Source: Microglena sp. YARC
Lineage: Eukaryota; Chlorophyta; Chlorophyceae; Chlamydomonadales; Chlamydomonadaceae
DNA: 64,000 nt
Assembly (NCBI GenBank): GCA_022414725.1
Contig: CM039466.1
Coordinates: 18,761,375 to 18,825,374 of the forward strand
Direction: 5' to 3'
In this document: piece by piece, positions 32,219 through 40,600 of the stretch
Layout of the letters: every line of letters begins with the position of its first letter
How positions within the stretch are numbered: position 1 is the first letter of the stretch
Notes under the pieces: generated by a model
The model's input: only the letters and a program-made list of their open reading frames with translations
The model's database searches: none
Told to the model about the DNA's origin: nothing
Translations under genes and position numbers: made by a program

Positions 32219-35200
32219 ATGATTCAATTATCGGATACATCATCCATTCATTATGGCGGCGCTAGTATGTCGAATATCGTGACACCTTCGTATCCCTACA
32301 TACCAATATTTGAATCCGCAAAGCCGTACATACCAGGCATCCTCGCGAAGTCAGGCTCTTCGGGGTCCCCGACCATCTCCTTTTCCAACGCTCCGGACAC
32401 GGGTCTGTTCAATCCAGTGGCTAGAACACTAGGTGTGGTCGCAGGAGGGACGGAGATGGTGCGTGTGTCAGACACAACCGTATCATTGTTGGGGGATCTC
32501 GTGGTGTCATCAAACATAGTCCCGATAACGAACGCGACGCAGTACCTCGGCTCATCGACCATGCACTTCAAAGAGGCGTGGATCGGCTAGCTACACATCT
32601 CGTCGAACACTCTCTACATAGGGGACACGCCAGTGATTTGCGCTGATAATGATGCCGTTTCCATCCGCGCTGACCCGGGGCAAGGCATCACGCTATCGAC
32701 CACCGGCGATGGGGAAACATCCCTGGTGTCCGCCAAGGGAGTCAATGTAGTGTCGGAAGGGGGTGTCACGATGCGTGTATCAGGACCTCTAGGGAGAGTT
32801 AACATCCAGTCTAGCGGAGCAGGTGGCACAGTGAATTTGGGAGCGGAAAAGGAAATTGTGATGACAGCACCTCTTACGACGATATCAAGTAACATGATCG
32901 TAAAAGGTGACCTGACTGTAGAAGGCTCACAATTAACGGTGAACACGCAGACGGTGACGGTTGAGGACAATATGATTGTACTTAACTCAGGTGAGATAGG
33001 ATCAGGTGTCTCAAAGGGTGAGGCAGGATTTTCTATAGATAGGGGAGATGCTCCCGAATATCAGCTTCTTTTTAGGGAGTCGGACAACGCGTTCGTAATA
33101 GGTCCGCAAGGCTCCCTCACACCCATAGCGACCGAGGCCTTTGCACGAAACGCAAACAATATATCCAGTGGAACATTAGCGGTTGCTAGAGGAGGAACGG
33201 GAGTCTCCACCAGTACCGGAACAGGGAAAACCGTGCTCAGCGATAATGCTACGATGAGCAACTTGACGACCATAGGAGGCATGATCAGCGGTAACGGTAG
33301 CGGACTTACCGCCTTGAACGCAAACTATATTTCCGTTGGAACATTAGCGGTTGATAGAGGAGGAACGGGGGTCTCCACCAGTACCGGAACAGGTAGTGTT
33401 GTTTTGAGTAGTTCTCCAACGTTACGGGAACAGCTAACTTTGCATCTCTAACAACTTCTGGGCCTTCGACGATAAATGGTAACATGACCTTCGGAACCGG
33501 TGTCAATCTATTTGTAAACCCTAACGATTCCGTGACTGCTCCAGGGTACTCTTGGGATACTGATACAAATACCGGAATGTATCGTGTTGCGGCAGATACA
33601 ATAGGGTTTGCTGTAGGCGGGGTCAATAAAGCTACTATAAACAGCACGGGGATAGTGGGTAACGGAGCTAATATAACCAGTTTAAGTGCTGCCAACATAT
33701 CCAGTGGAATATTAGCGATTGTTAATGGGGGCACGGGAGTCAATACTGGCTTAGGTGCCCTGAACGCAAACAATATATCCAGTGGAACATTGGCGATTGT
33801 TAGAGGCGGCACAGGGGTCACCCTTAGTACCGGATCCGGGAGCAACTTGTTGAGCGACAACGCAACTATGAGCAACTTGACGACCATAGGAGGCATGATC
33901 AGCGGTAACGGTGTCGGACTTACCGCATTGAACGCAAACAACATATCCAGTGGAACATTAGCGGTTGATAGAGGAGGAACGGGGGTCTCCACCAGTACCG
34001 GAACAGGTAGTGTTGTTTTGAGTAGTTCTCCAACGTTTACGGGAACAGCTAACTTTGCATCTATAACAACTTCTGGGCCTTCGACGATCAATGTTAACAT
34101 GACCTTCGGAACTGGTGTCAATCTATTTGTAAACCCTAACGATTCCGTGACTTCTCCAGGGTACTCTTGGGATACTGATGCAAATACCGGAATGTATCGT
34201 GTTGCGGCAGATGCAATAGGGTTTGCTGTAGGCGGGGTCAATAAAGCTACTATAAACAGCACTGGTATAGTGGGTAGCGGAGCTAATATAACAAGTTTAA
34301 ATGCTGCAAACATATCCAGTGGAACATTAGCTGTTGGTAGAGGCGGAACGGGGGTCACCACCAGTACCGGAACAGGTAGCGTTGTTTTGAGTAGTTCTCC
34401 AACGTTTACGGGAACAGCTAACTTTGCATCTCTAACAACTTCTGGGACTTCGACGATCAATGGTAACATGACCTTCGGAACCGGAGTCAACCTATTTGTT
34501 AACCCTAACGATTCCGTGACTGCTCCAGGGTACTCTTGGGATACTAATACAAATACCGGAATGTATCGTGTTGCGGCAGATACAATAGGGTTTGCTGTAG
34601 GCGGGGTCAATAAAGCTACTATAAACAGCACGGGGATAGTGGGTAACGGAGCTAATATAACCAGTTTAAGTGCTGCCAACATATCCAGTGGAACATTAGC
34701 GATTGTTAATGGAGGCACTGGAGTTAGTACTGGCTTAGGTGCCCTGAACGCAAACAATATATCCAGTGGAACATTGGCGATTGTTAGAGGCGGCACAGGG
34801 GTCACCCTTAGTACCGGATCCGGTAGCAACGTGTTGAGCGACAACGCAACTATGAGCAACTTGACGACCATAGGAGGCATGATCAGCGGTAACGGTGTCG
34901 GACTTACCGCATTGAACGCAAACAACATATCCAGTGGAACATTAGCGGTTGATAGAGGAGGAACGGGGGTCTCCACCAGTACCGGAACAGGTAGTGTTGT
35001 TTTGAGTAGTTCTCCAACGTTTACGGGAACAGCTAACTTTGCATCTATAACAACTTCTGGGCCTTCAACGATCAATGGTAACATGACCTTCGGAACTGGT
35101 GTCAATCTATTTGTCAACCCTAACGATTCCGTGACTGCACCAGAGTACTCTTGGGATACTGATGCAAATACCGGAATGTATCGTGTTGCGGCAGATGCAA

Positions 35201-37407
35201 TAGGGTTTGCTGTAGGCGGGGTCAATAAAGCTACTATAAACAGCACTGGTATAGTGGGTAGCGGAGCTAATATAACCAGTTTAAATGCTGCCAACATATC
35301 CAGTGGAACATTAGCTGTTGGTAGAGGCGGAACGGGGGTCTCCACCAGTTTCGGAACAGGTAGCGTTGTTTTGAGTAGTTCTCCAACGTTTACGGGAACA
35401 GCTAACTTTGCATCTCTAACAACTTCTGGGACTTCGACGATCAATGGTAACATGACCTTCGGAACCGGAGTCAACCTATTTGTTAACCCTAACGATTCCG
35501 TGACTGCTCCAGGGTACTCTTGGGATACTAATACAAATACCGGAATGTATCGTGTTGCGGCAGAAACAATAGGGTTTGCTGTAGGCGGGGTCAATAAAGC
35601 TACTATAAACAGCACGGGGATAGTGGGTAACGGAGCTAATATAACCAGTTTAAGTGCTGCCAACATATCCAGTGGAACATGAGCGATTGTTAATGGAGGC
35701 ACTGGAGTTAGTACTGGCTTAGGTGCCCTGAACGCAAACAATATATCCAGTGGAACATTAGCAGTTGTTAGAGGAGGAACGGGGGTATCCGTCAGTACCG
35801 GAACAGGTAGTGTTGTTTTGAGTGTTTCTCCAACGTTTACTGGAACAACTAACTTTGTATCTCTAACAACTTTTGGGACTTCGACGATCAATGGTGACAT
35901 GACTTTCGGAACCGGAGTCAATCTATTTGTAAACCCTAACGATTCCGTGACTGCTCCAGGGTACTCTTGGAATACTAATTCAACTACCGGAATGTATCGT
36001 GTTGCTGTAGATTCAATAGGGTTTGCTACAGGTGGGGTTAATAGAGCTACTATAAACAACACTGGGATAGTGGGTAGCGGAGCTAATATAACCAGTTTAA
36101 GTGCTACCAACATATCCAGTGGAACATTAGCAGTTGTTAGAGGAGGAACGGGGGTATCCGTCAGTACCGGAACAGGTAGTGTTGTTTTGAGTGTTTCTCC
36201 AACGTTTACTGGAACAACTAACTTTGTATCTCTAACAACTTCTGGGACTTCGACGATCAATGGTGACATGACTTTCGGAACCGGAGTCAATCTATTTGTA
36301 AACCCTAACGATTCCGTGACTGCTCCAGGGTACTCTTGGAATACTAATTCAACTACCGGAATGTATCGTGTTGCTGTAGATTCAATAGGGTTTGCTACAG
36401 GTGGGGTTAATAGAGCTACTATAAACAACACTGGGATAGTGGGTAGCGGAGCTAATATAACCAGTTTAAGTGCTACCAACATATCCAGTGGAACATTAGC
36501 GATTGTTAATGGAGGCACGGGAGTTAGTACTGGCTTAGGTGCCATGAACGCAAACAACATATCCAGTGGAACATTAGCGGTTGATAGAGGTGGAACGGGG
36601 GTCTCCGCCAGTACCGGAACAGGTAGTGTTGTTTTGAGTACTTCTCCGACGTTTACGGGAACAACTACCTTTGCATCTGTAACAACATCTGGGACTTCGA
36701 CTATCAATGGTGACATGACTTTCGGAACCGGAGTCAATCTATTTGTAAACCCTAACGATTCCGTGACTTCTCCAGGGTACTCTTGGAATACTGATCCAAA
36801 TACCGGAATGTATCGTGTTGCTGCAGATTCAATAGGGTTTGCTACAGGTGGGGTTAATAGAGCTACTATAAACAACACAGGGATAGGTGGTATTGGAACT
36901 AATATAACAGCATTGAATGCTGGCAACGTAGAAAGAGGTACATTTAATGTGGCACGCATCCCTAATCTCGACGCATCCCAAATCACTACAGGTACATTTG
37001 ATGCAGCACGCATCCCTTCATCATCATCATCATACGACTTCTCGAGTGCACACGATTATTTGATTAATACCACCTTCACAAATTGGATTTTAACTAATGC
37101 GATAAATAATACTATTGTGTCTCATGTTGCTAATTCAACAAATTTCACTATAAAGCAGGCTGGTTTGTACACATTTGCAGTAAAAAAACTAATTACATGG
37201 GCACACATGGATACGCATGAGTTCCGTCTTGGCATAACGAGTACCAATTATTCTTCCCAAATGAAAGCATCATCAATTGCATACGGGTTACAACCAAGTA
37301 TTACGTTGTACATAAATGCGAATGATGTGATCACTACACAATTACGGTTCCCTGTGGGGGCAGGGTATGTGTACGGACCATCTGCGTTACAAATATTTAA
37401 GCACTAA
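32219..37407 (+). pseudogene. Fibre-like repeat protein with C1q/TNF-like head, about 1729 codons, three lesions
   Basis: The ATG at 32219 begins a non-repetitive N-terminal domain with DTGLFNPVARTLGVVAGGTE. Modules typical of phage and giant-virus fibre proteins follow: ISSGTLAVxRGGTGVSTSTG, FTGTANFASxTTSG and PGYSWDTDxNTGMYRVAA. The last 125 residues look like a C1q/TNF-type jelly roll (VANSTNFTIKQAGLYTFAVK; ending SALQIFKH). The gene is interrupted by an in-frame TAG (32588-32590), one base missing from a 'gttta' at about 33421, and a TGA at 35680-35682 where all sister repeats have TTA. Between lesions the frame is open and repeats are conserved, so the damage is recent or an assembly artefact. 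It is probably a virion surface fibre for host attachment. Confidence 0.8.
33480..36900 (+). repeat. Fibre gene repeats: 369-bp and 615-bp units, 984-bp super-repeat
   Basis: The marker 'aacatgaccttcggaac' (or gacatgact) recurs at about 33481, 34097, 34465, 35081, 35449, 35895, 36264 and 36711. Spacings are about 616, 368, 616, 368, 446, 369 and 447, all near multiples of three. The first four form two copies of a 984-base super-repeat. The last repeats share private changes (aatactaattcaactaccgg), showing separate amplification of the 3' part. Confidence 0.9.
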
Positions 37408-37408
37408 C

Positions 37409-37540
37409 GATTACAAATTTGCAAGACCCTACTACAAGGACTGGGGGTCTAGTGCAGCAAGCGTCAATTATGTCGGGTTGATTCCATACCTGATAGCGGC
37501 AATTAAAGGGAAAATTTCGGAAATCAATGATAGTTTATAG
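37409..37540 (+). pseudogene. C-terminal remnant of a second fibre gene (S74-chaperone-like tail)
   Basis: Directly after the fibre stop, in another frame, the sequence reads DYKFARPYYKDWGSS and then VNYVGLIPYLIAAIKGKISE before a TAG at 37538-37540. 'GLIPYLIxAIK' is the ending typical of the intramolecular chaperone tails (peptidase S74-type) of phage and viral fibres. The stop overlaps the first bases of the transposon remnant at 37539. It has no start and is a fragment of 43 codons. Confidence 0.5.
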
Positions 37541-37720
37541 TTTTTATTCATCAACAACAACAGAGTTGCTGTGGGTAAATGGAAGAGGTCGTCCTAGATC
37601 CATCAATTCCATGCAGTGCAGCCTTGCGATTGTGAGAGCAGAAGAGCGATCCCTGTCCGAGTAAATGCATGTTTTGATTATTTCCATCTGATATGTTTCA
37701 TTTTACTGTTCCACCGACTG
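37539..37720 (-). mobile_element. Internally deleted remnant of the Fanzor-mariner element (182 bp)
   Basis: 37539-37672 matches 40590-40725, the 3' end of the Fanzor gene with the RuvC-III region. It is joined directly to 'tgattatttccatctgatat' and the right terminal repeat ending at 37720, before the TA at 37721-37722. About 3.2 kb in the middle is deleted, and the outer left end (hairpin and left repeat) is missing. It sits between a fibre-gene remnant and a minus-strand viral frame that runs into its terminal repeat. Confidence 0.85.
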
Positions 37721-38063
37721 TAGGTGGTCCAATCCATTGTTTCGCTTGCGCATTTTTCGTACGAACGAACAGATCTGTGAAGTCGAAAACTAAGCGTGAG
37801 TATGAGAGGCCATCGCAGAATGACTCGAGCACTTCGTCTGGGACAGTATCAAATCGAGCCGGGGTATCCGGTCCCCTCGAAGGAAGCCACATTCGTGCGG
37901 ATCGTATGTGTATGCGTGGCATCGTAAGCCCTTGATCTTTGTAAAATTTTAGGATGTCGTCGAGCTCGTCGAAGACCTCGTCGTAGTAATCGAATATGTC
38001 TTCGCCGTTCACGAGAATAGTAAACGGGTCGCGCACGTCCCTAAGAAGATTGAAGAGTATCAT
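37698..38063 (-). CDS. Hypothetical viral protein (121 aa) whose end is encoded by a transposon repeat
   Basis: The ATG at 38061-38063 opens a frame with a natural composition: NLLRDVRDPFTILVNGEDIF, an acidic helix, then RIHIRSARMWLPSRGPDTPA. It lies divergent to the membrane-protein gene at 38130, with only 66 bases between the two starts. The last eight residues (TVGGTVK and the preceding Pro) and the stop codon come from the right terminal repeat of the transposon remnant ending at 37720. The original C-terminus is therefore lost or was displaced. I recognise no domain. Confidence 0.55.
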   Translation of the reverse strand: MILFNLLRDVRDPFTILVNGEDIFDYYDEVFDELDDILKFYKDQGLTMPRIHIRSARMWLPSRGPDTPARFDTVPDEVLESFCDGLSYSRLVFDFTDLFVRTKNAQAKQWIGPPTVGGTVK

Positions 38064-38129
38064 TTATTGGTTTACTTACAATTATTTATTGGTTTAAATT
38101 ACTTACAATTTGTAAATAATATTACAAAA

Positions 38130-38798
38130 ATGTGTTGGAACGCGCAGATAAGTTTGTGTACGTTCATATTTGCGCTCGCCGCCTCGATCATATCGCTCGT
38201 CAGCGGGTACGGTCACTGGCGAGAGTTTGTTTTCTTCATGTCGTTCGCGAGCATGCAGTTGCTGGAGTTTTTCATTTGGACATACATTGGCAACGCATCC
38301 GTCAATAGGATTCTCTCGGCGCTGGGGCTCGCTTTGATCATGTTGCAACCCATCGCAGCAGGATTCTACATTAATGGGGCACGCAACGCATTGATTTATT
38401 CTGCTGTGTATACGGTGTTCCTCATTTTCTTTTTTGCATATCATGCGCCATTCGACTTCTCAACCGTAGTGAACTCCAACGGACACCTTCAGTGGAACTG
38501 GCTGAATACGTATGCCATCGTGACTATCCTGTGGACCGCGTTCGTATTGAGCGCGATCTGGATGTCTTGCAAGACTACCGTGAGCAAACTTCTTATTATT
38601 ACCCTGATTGTTTCACTGACAGTCGTATCTTGGTGGAACTTCAAGAGTAGCGGGACGTGGGGTACCGTCTACTGCTCATTTGTGAATATTGCGTTTTTGT
38701 TCATCATGATCAAAGTGTTTTACAGGTTGTACACGGAAACTCCCCCAGTCGGCGGAAGTGGGTGTTTCTTTGTAAAAGCTTCTCCTCATCCTCCATAA
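38130..38798 (+). CDS. Seven-helix membrane protein of the 'MCWN' giant-virus family (222 aa)
   Basis: I place the start at the ATG at 38130, preceded by an A/T-rich leader, because the protein then begins MCWNAQISLCTFIFALAASI. This start (MCWNxxxSxxTF) is a recurrent feature of small polytopic membrane proteins in giant viruses, a family of unknown function in Pfam (possibly DUF5765; number from memory). About seven hydrophobic segments follow, one carrying HWREFVFFMSFASMQLLEF, with short loops and conserved W/N/Y residues. The C-terminus (TPPVGGSGCFFVKASPHPP) looks foreign. Its codons contain 'cagtcggcggaa', 12 bases identical to the right terminal repeat of the mariner element. The role is unknown, possibly in the virion inner membrane or host membranes. 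Confidence 0.68.
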   Translation: MCWNAQISLCTFIFALAASIISLVSGYGHWREFVFFMSFASMQLLEFFIWTYIGNASVNRILSALGLALIMLQPIAAGFYINGARNALIYSAVYTVFLIFFFAYHAPFDFSTVVNSNGHLQWNWLNTYAIVTILWTAFVLSAIWMSCKTTVSKLLIITLIVSLTVVSWWNFKSSGTWGTVYCSFVNIAFLFIMIKVFYRLYTETPPVGGSGCFFVKASPHPP

Positions 38799-38822
38799 TT
38801 CCCTTATCCGAGTGTACCAGTG
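38794..38822 (+). repeat. 29-bp direct repeat, copy 1
   Basis: 'cataattcccttatccgagt' plus nine further bases, identical to 39205-39233, 411 bases apart. This copy contains the stop codon of the membrane-protein gene. Confidence 0.95.
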
Positions 38823-38892
38823 AATGATTGTGTATGTGAGTCCGAAGCTAAATCCCACTGCAAACTAATTACGTTTTCATATTGTAACAAAC

Positions 38893-39084
38893 ATGCCGTT
38901 GATATCCATCCCCATGTTGAAACCTTCATCCTCATGTGGCATACGCTTCGGAAAGCTGATTCACGATATCGATACGGACTGGTCCGTGGACGTCGAAGAA
39001 GAAGCGATGCACAACCGGTGCACACAACCAACGTACAAGAAGATAATCAACAAAAAAAGTAATGGATCACTGGGATTCAAATGA
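38893..39084 (+). CDS. Small hypothetical protein (63 aa)
   Basis: ATG at 38893 after an A/T-rich leader. The protein reads CGIRFGKLIHDIDTDWSVD followed by an acidic stretch and a basic end. The last seven codons fall in the hairpin at 39054-39097, which would then act as its 3' signal. It lies entirely inside the 411-base segment bounded by the 29-bp repeats. No family is recognised, and the length makes chance possible. Confidence 0.4.
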   Translation: MPLISIPMLKPSSSCGIRFGKLIHDIDTDWSVDVEEEAMHNRCTQPTYKKIINKKSNGSLGFK

Positions 39085-39097
39085 TCCATTACTTTTT
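39054..39097 (+). terminator. Perfect 16-bp hairpin, candidate mRNA 3'-end signal
   Basis: 'aaaaagtaatggatca' (39054-39069) is the exact reverse complement of 39082-39097, with a 12-base loop. Mimivirus-type giant viruses end transcripts at AT-rich palindromes of this size (the 'hairpin rule'). The position after a small gene and before the kinase promoter fits such a role. Confidence 0.6.
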
Positions 39098-39204
39098 ACA
39101 AGCTTTTTACAAGCTGACATGTTCTTTACAAAACGCAGTGTCGAGCGAAGTGTAGAAGATAAACACATACAAGAGGATTTTGGGGCATTCGGCATGTTAT
39201 GTAA

Positions 39205-39233
39205 CATAATTCCCTTATCCGAGTGTACCAGTG
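39205..39233 (+). repeat. 29-bp direct repeat, copy 2
   Basis: Identical to 38794-38822. It lies about 80 bases before the kinase start and could be part of that gene's promoter region. Confidence 0.95.
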
Positions 39234-39310
39234 GTCAGTGTTCGCGACACCATTGGTAACAAGACTAAAACTTTTCATTTTTATTTTATGTTCAGTGTAT
39301 TGAAAAAGGA

Positions 39311-40507
39311 ATGGCTCAACACCAAACAGGCGGACGTGAGTTGGGTCGCGGCGTTACCGCTCGGACTATCGAAATCTCAAATCCATCCGACGCTACCGAT
39401 ACCGATACCTTTAAGCACATCCTCGTGTCTGCGCTGGCAGATGTAAAGAAAACCAAGAGCCGGCGGGCGTGGATTCTGTATGTGGTGGAGAAGAAGAATC
39501 AGGGAATGACCCGTGTGAAGTTGACAACCTCCGGGGAAAAGGAACAATTTTGCTCAAATGTGTTAAACACAAAAGTGTCCGACAAGTTTGTGTGCAAGGA
39601 CCTAAACAGCGCCTCTGCGTTCAATGAGGAGATCCGTACAGCTGAGCTGCTTTTCCGTAACGTGAGCGCGTCCGGTCTCGCGAAGGCGACTACCTTTTCT
39701 TCGATTCCATTTAAGCGCTTCAATGTGGTCGGTATTGATCTCGGCAGAAAAGCTATTCTGTCTCGTGACAGCGGCTTTTACGTGTTCTCTCTTAGGTGCT
39801 CGATGAGCGCCGCATCAAAGGGAATTTCCTCCGATGCAAACATGGACAAGTTCGTCCGTGAGACCCTCGAGAACTTCGACGTGATCCACCGTGCCGGGAT
39901 CATCCACGGCGACGTCAAGCTGGACAACATGATTTACTGTGCCAAGGACGACCGCTACCGGCTGATCGACTGGGGCAAGACTGCCGACCATGCTGACATG
40001 GTTGCCAGATATGTGGACAATACGCGGTTCGGGTTCGTGAACAACACCTCCTCTCCGATGGCTTGGTTCTGCAGTGGAATGAATTACGCCGCTTCGCTCG
40101 TGTTCATGACCATGATCGTCACTCGACACATGGAGCGTGTGGCGATGTGTCCTCCGATGCGTGCATTGGTAGCGCACGCGTACACGTCCTTCAACCTGGC
40201 GGTGCGATCGATTCTCGGCGGTAATCCACTGTTCAAGCTTGACAAGGTCACCGACAAGAAGCTGCGTCTCGACATTCTTGATCGTTACGCGCAATCCTTT
40301 GACCTTTACGACATCGGTCTGATCTTGACGGCGTTCGTGTGCATTTACGACGATGCTCTGTCGGTTCGCATGCGCGAGCGCGCGCTGGCATTGGCGTTCC
40401 GTCTGGTGGACTACGGCGACCCATCGGCACACCTGTCAACCGCGCGTGATGCGCTGCGATGGTGGGTGCAGGAAAGCAAGCGTACAGTCAACGGAATACT
40501 TAAATGA
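39311..40507 (+). CDS. Viral protein kinase (398 aa), C-terminus supplied by a transposon end
   Basis: The catalytic loop is HGDVKLDN at residues 199-206 (Asp201 general base, Asn206 metal ligand). The metal-binding motif appears as LIDWGK with Asp220, i.e. DWG in place of DFG. The N-lobe is not typical: I see no clear glycine loop or VAIK lysine, though residues 85-150 should hold it. After the catalytic core there is a helical C-lobe with a long hydrophobic stretch (YAASLVFMTMIVTRHMERVA). This is the divergent kinase type common in NCLDV virions. The last seven codons and the stop lie in the left terminal repeat of the transposon that starts at 40485. After the transposon, the same frame would continue from 43966 for eleven codons to a TAA at 43998-44000. 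Confidence 0.78.
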   Translation: MAQHQTGGRELGRGVTARTIEISNPSDATDTDTFKHILVSALADVKKTKSRRAWILYVVEKKNQGMTRVKLTTSGEKEQFCSNVLNTKVSDKFVCKDLNSASAFNEEIRTAELLFRNVSASGLAKATTFSSIPFKRFNVVGIDLGRKAILSRDSGFYVFSLRCSMSAASKGISSDANMDKFVRETLENFDVIHRAGIIHGDVKLDNMIYCAKDDRYRLIDWGKTADHADMVARYVDNTRFGFVNNTSSPMAWFCSGMNYAASLVFMTMIVTRHMERVAMCPPMRALVAHAYTSFNLAVRSILGGNPLFKLDKVTDKKLRLDILDRYAQSFDLYDIGLILTAFVCIYDDALSVRMRERALALAFRLVDYGDPSAHLSTARDALRWWVQESKRTVNGILK

Positions 40508-40509
40508 AA
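40485..40509 (+). repeat. Left terminal inverted repeat of the Fanzor-mariner element
   Basis: 'cagtcaacggaatacttaaa' plus 'tgaaa', preceded by TA. It pairs with 43939-43963 with about six mismatches in 25. It also encodes the last residues and stop of the kinase. Confidence 0.88.
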
Positions 40510-40600
40510 CCGCTTTGTGTACGGCACACCTTGCGGTGTAACCTAATGTTGTCGCGACCACCGGAGGGGGACCGAGTGGTGTCTACAACAATACGAGTTT
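40485..40600 (-). ncRNA. Candidate Fanzor guide RNA (fRNA/omegaRNA-like) scaffold
   Basis: This is the segment between the Fanzor stop and the transposon end. It contains the palindrome gtcgcgac (40551-40558) and a hairpin acacc-ttgc-ggtgt (40526-40539 on the plus strand). In copies A and B the five-base stem is unchanged while the loop differs (ataa in A, gcaa in B), which argues for structure. In known Fanzor systems the guide RNA comes from the element end next to the nuclease gene and extends into the flank, which acts as guide. If so, the guide here would be antisense kinase sequence just left of 40484. No expression evidence is available. Confidence 0.45.

Noticed and set aside
33306..37013. 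A 1235-codon open frame on the minus strand across the fibre gene
   Set aside because: It is the antisense shadow of the fibre repeats. Because the repeat length is a multiple of three, one stop-free antisense unit gives a very long frame. It ends where the repeats end and its Pro/Val/Leu-rich pattern merely mirrors the Gly/Thr/Asn codons of the sense strand.
39815..40432. A 205-codon minus-strand frame under the kinase
   Set aside because: Shadow of the kinase: the catalytic motifs are on the plus strand and the minus frame has no start context or domain.
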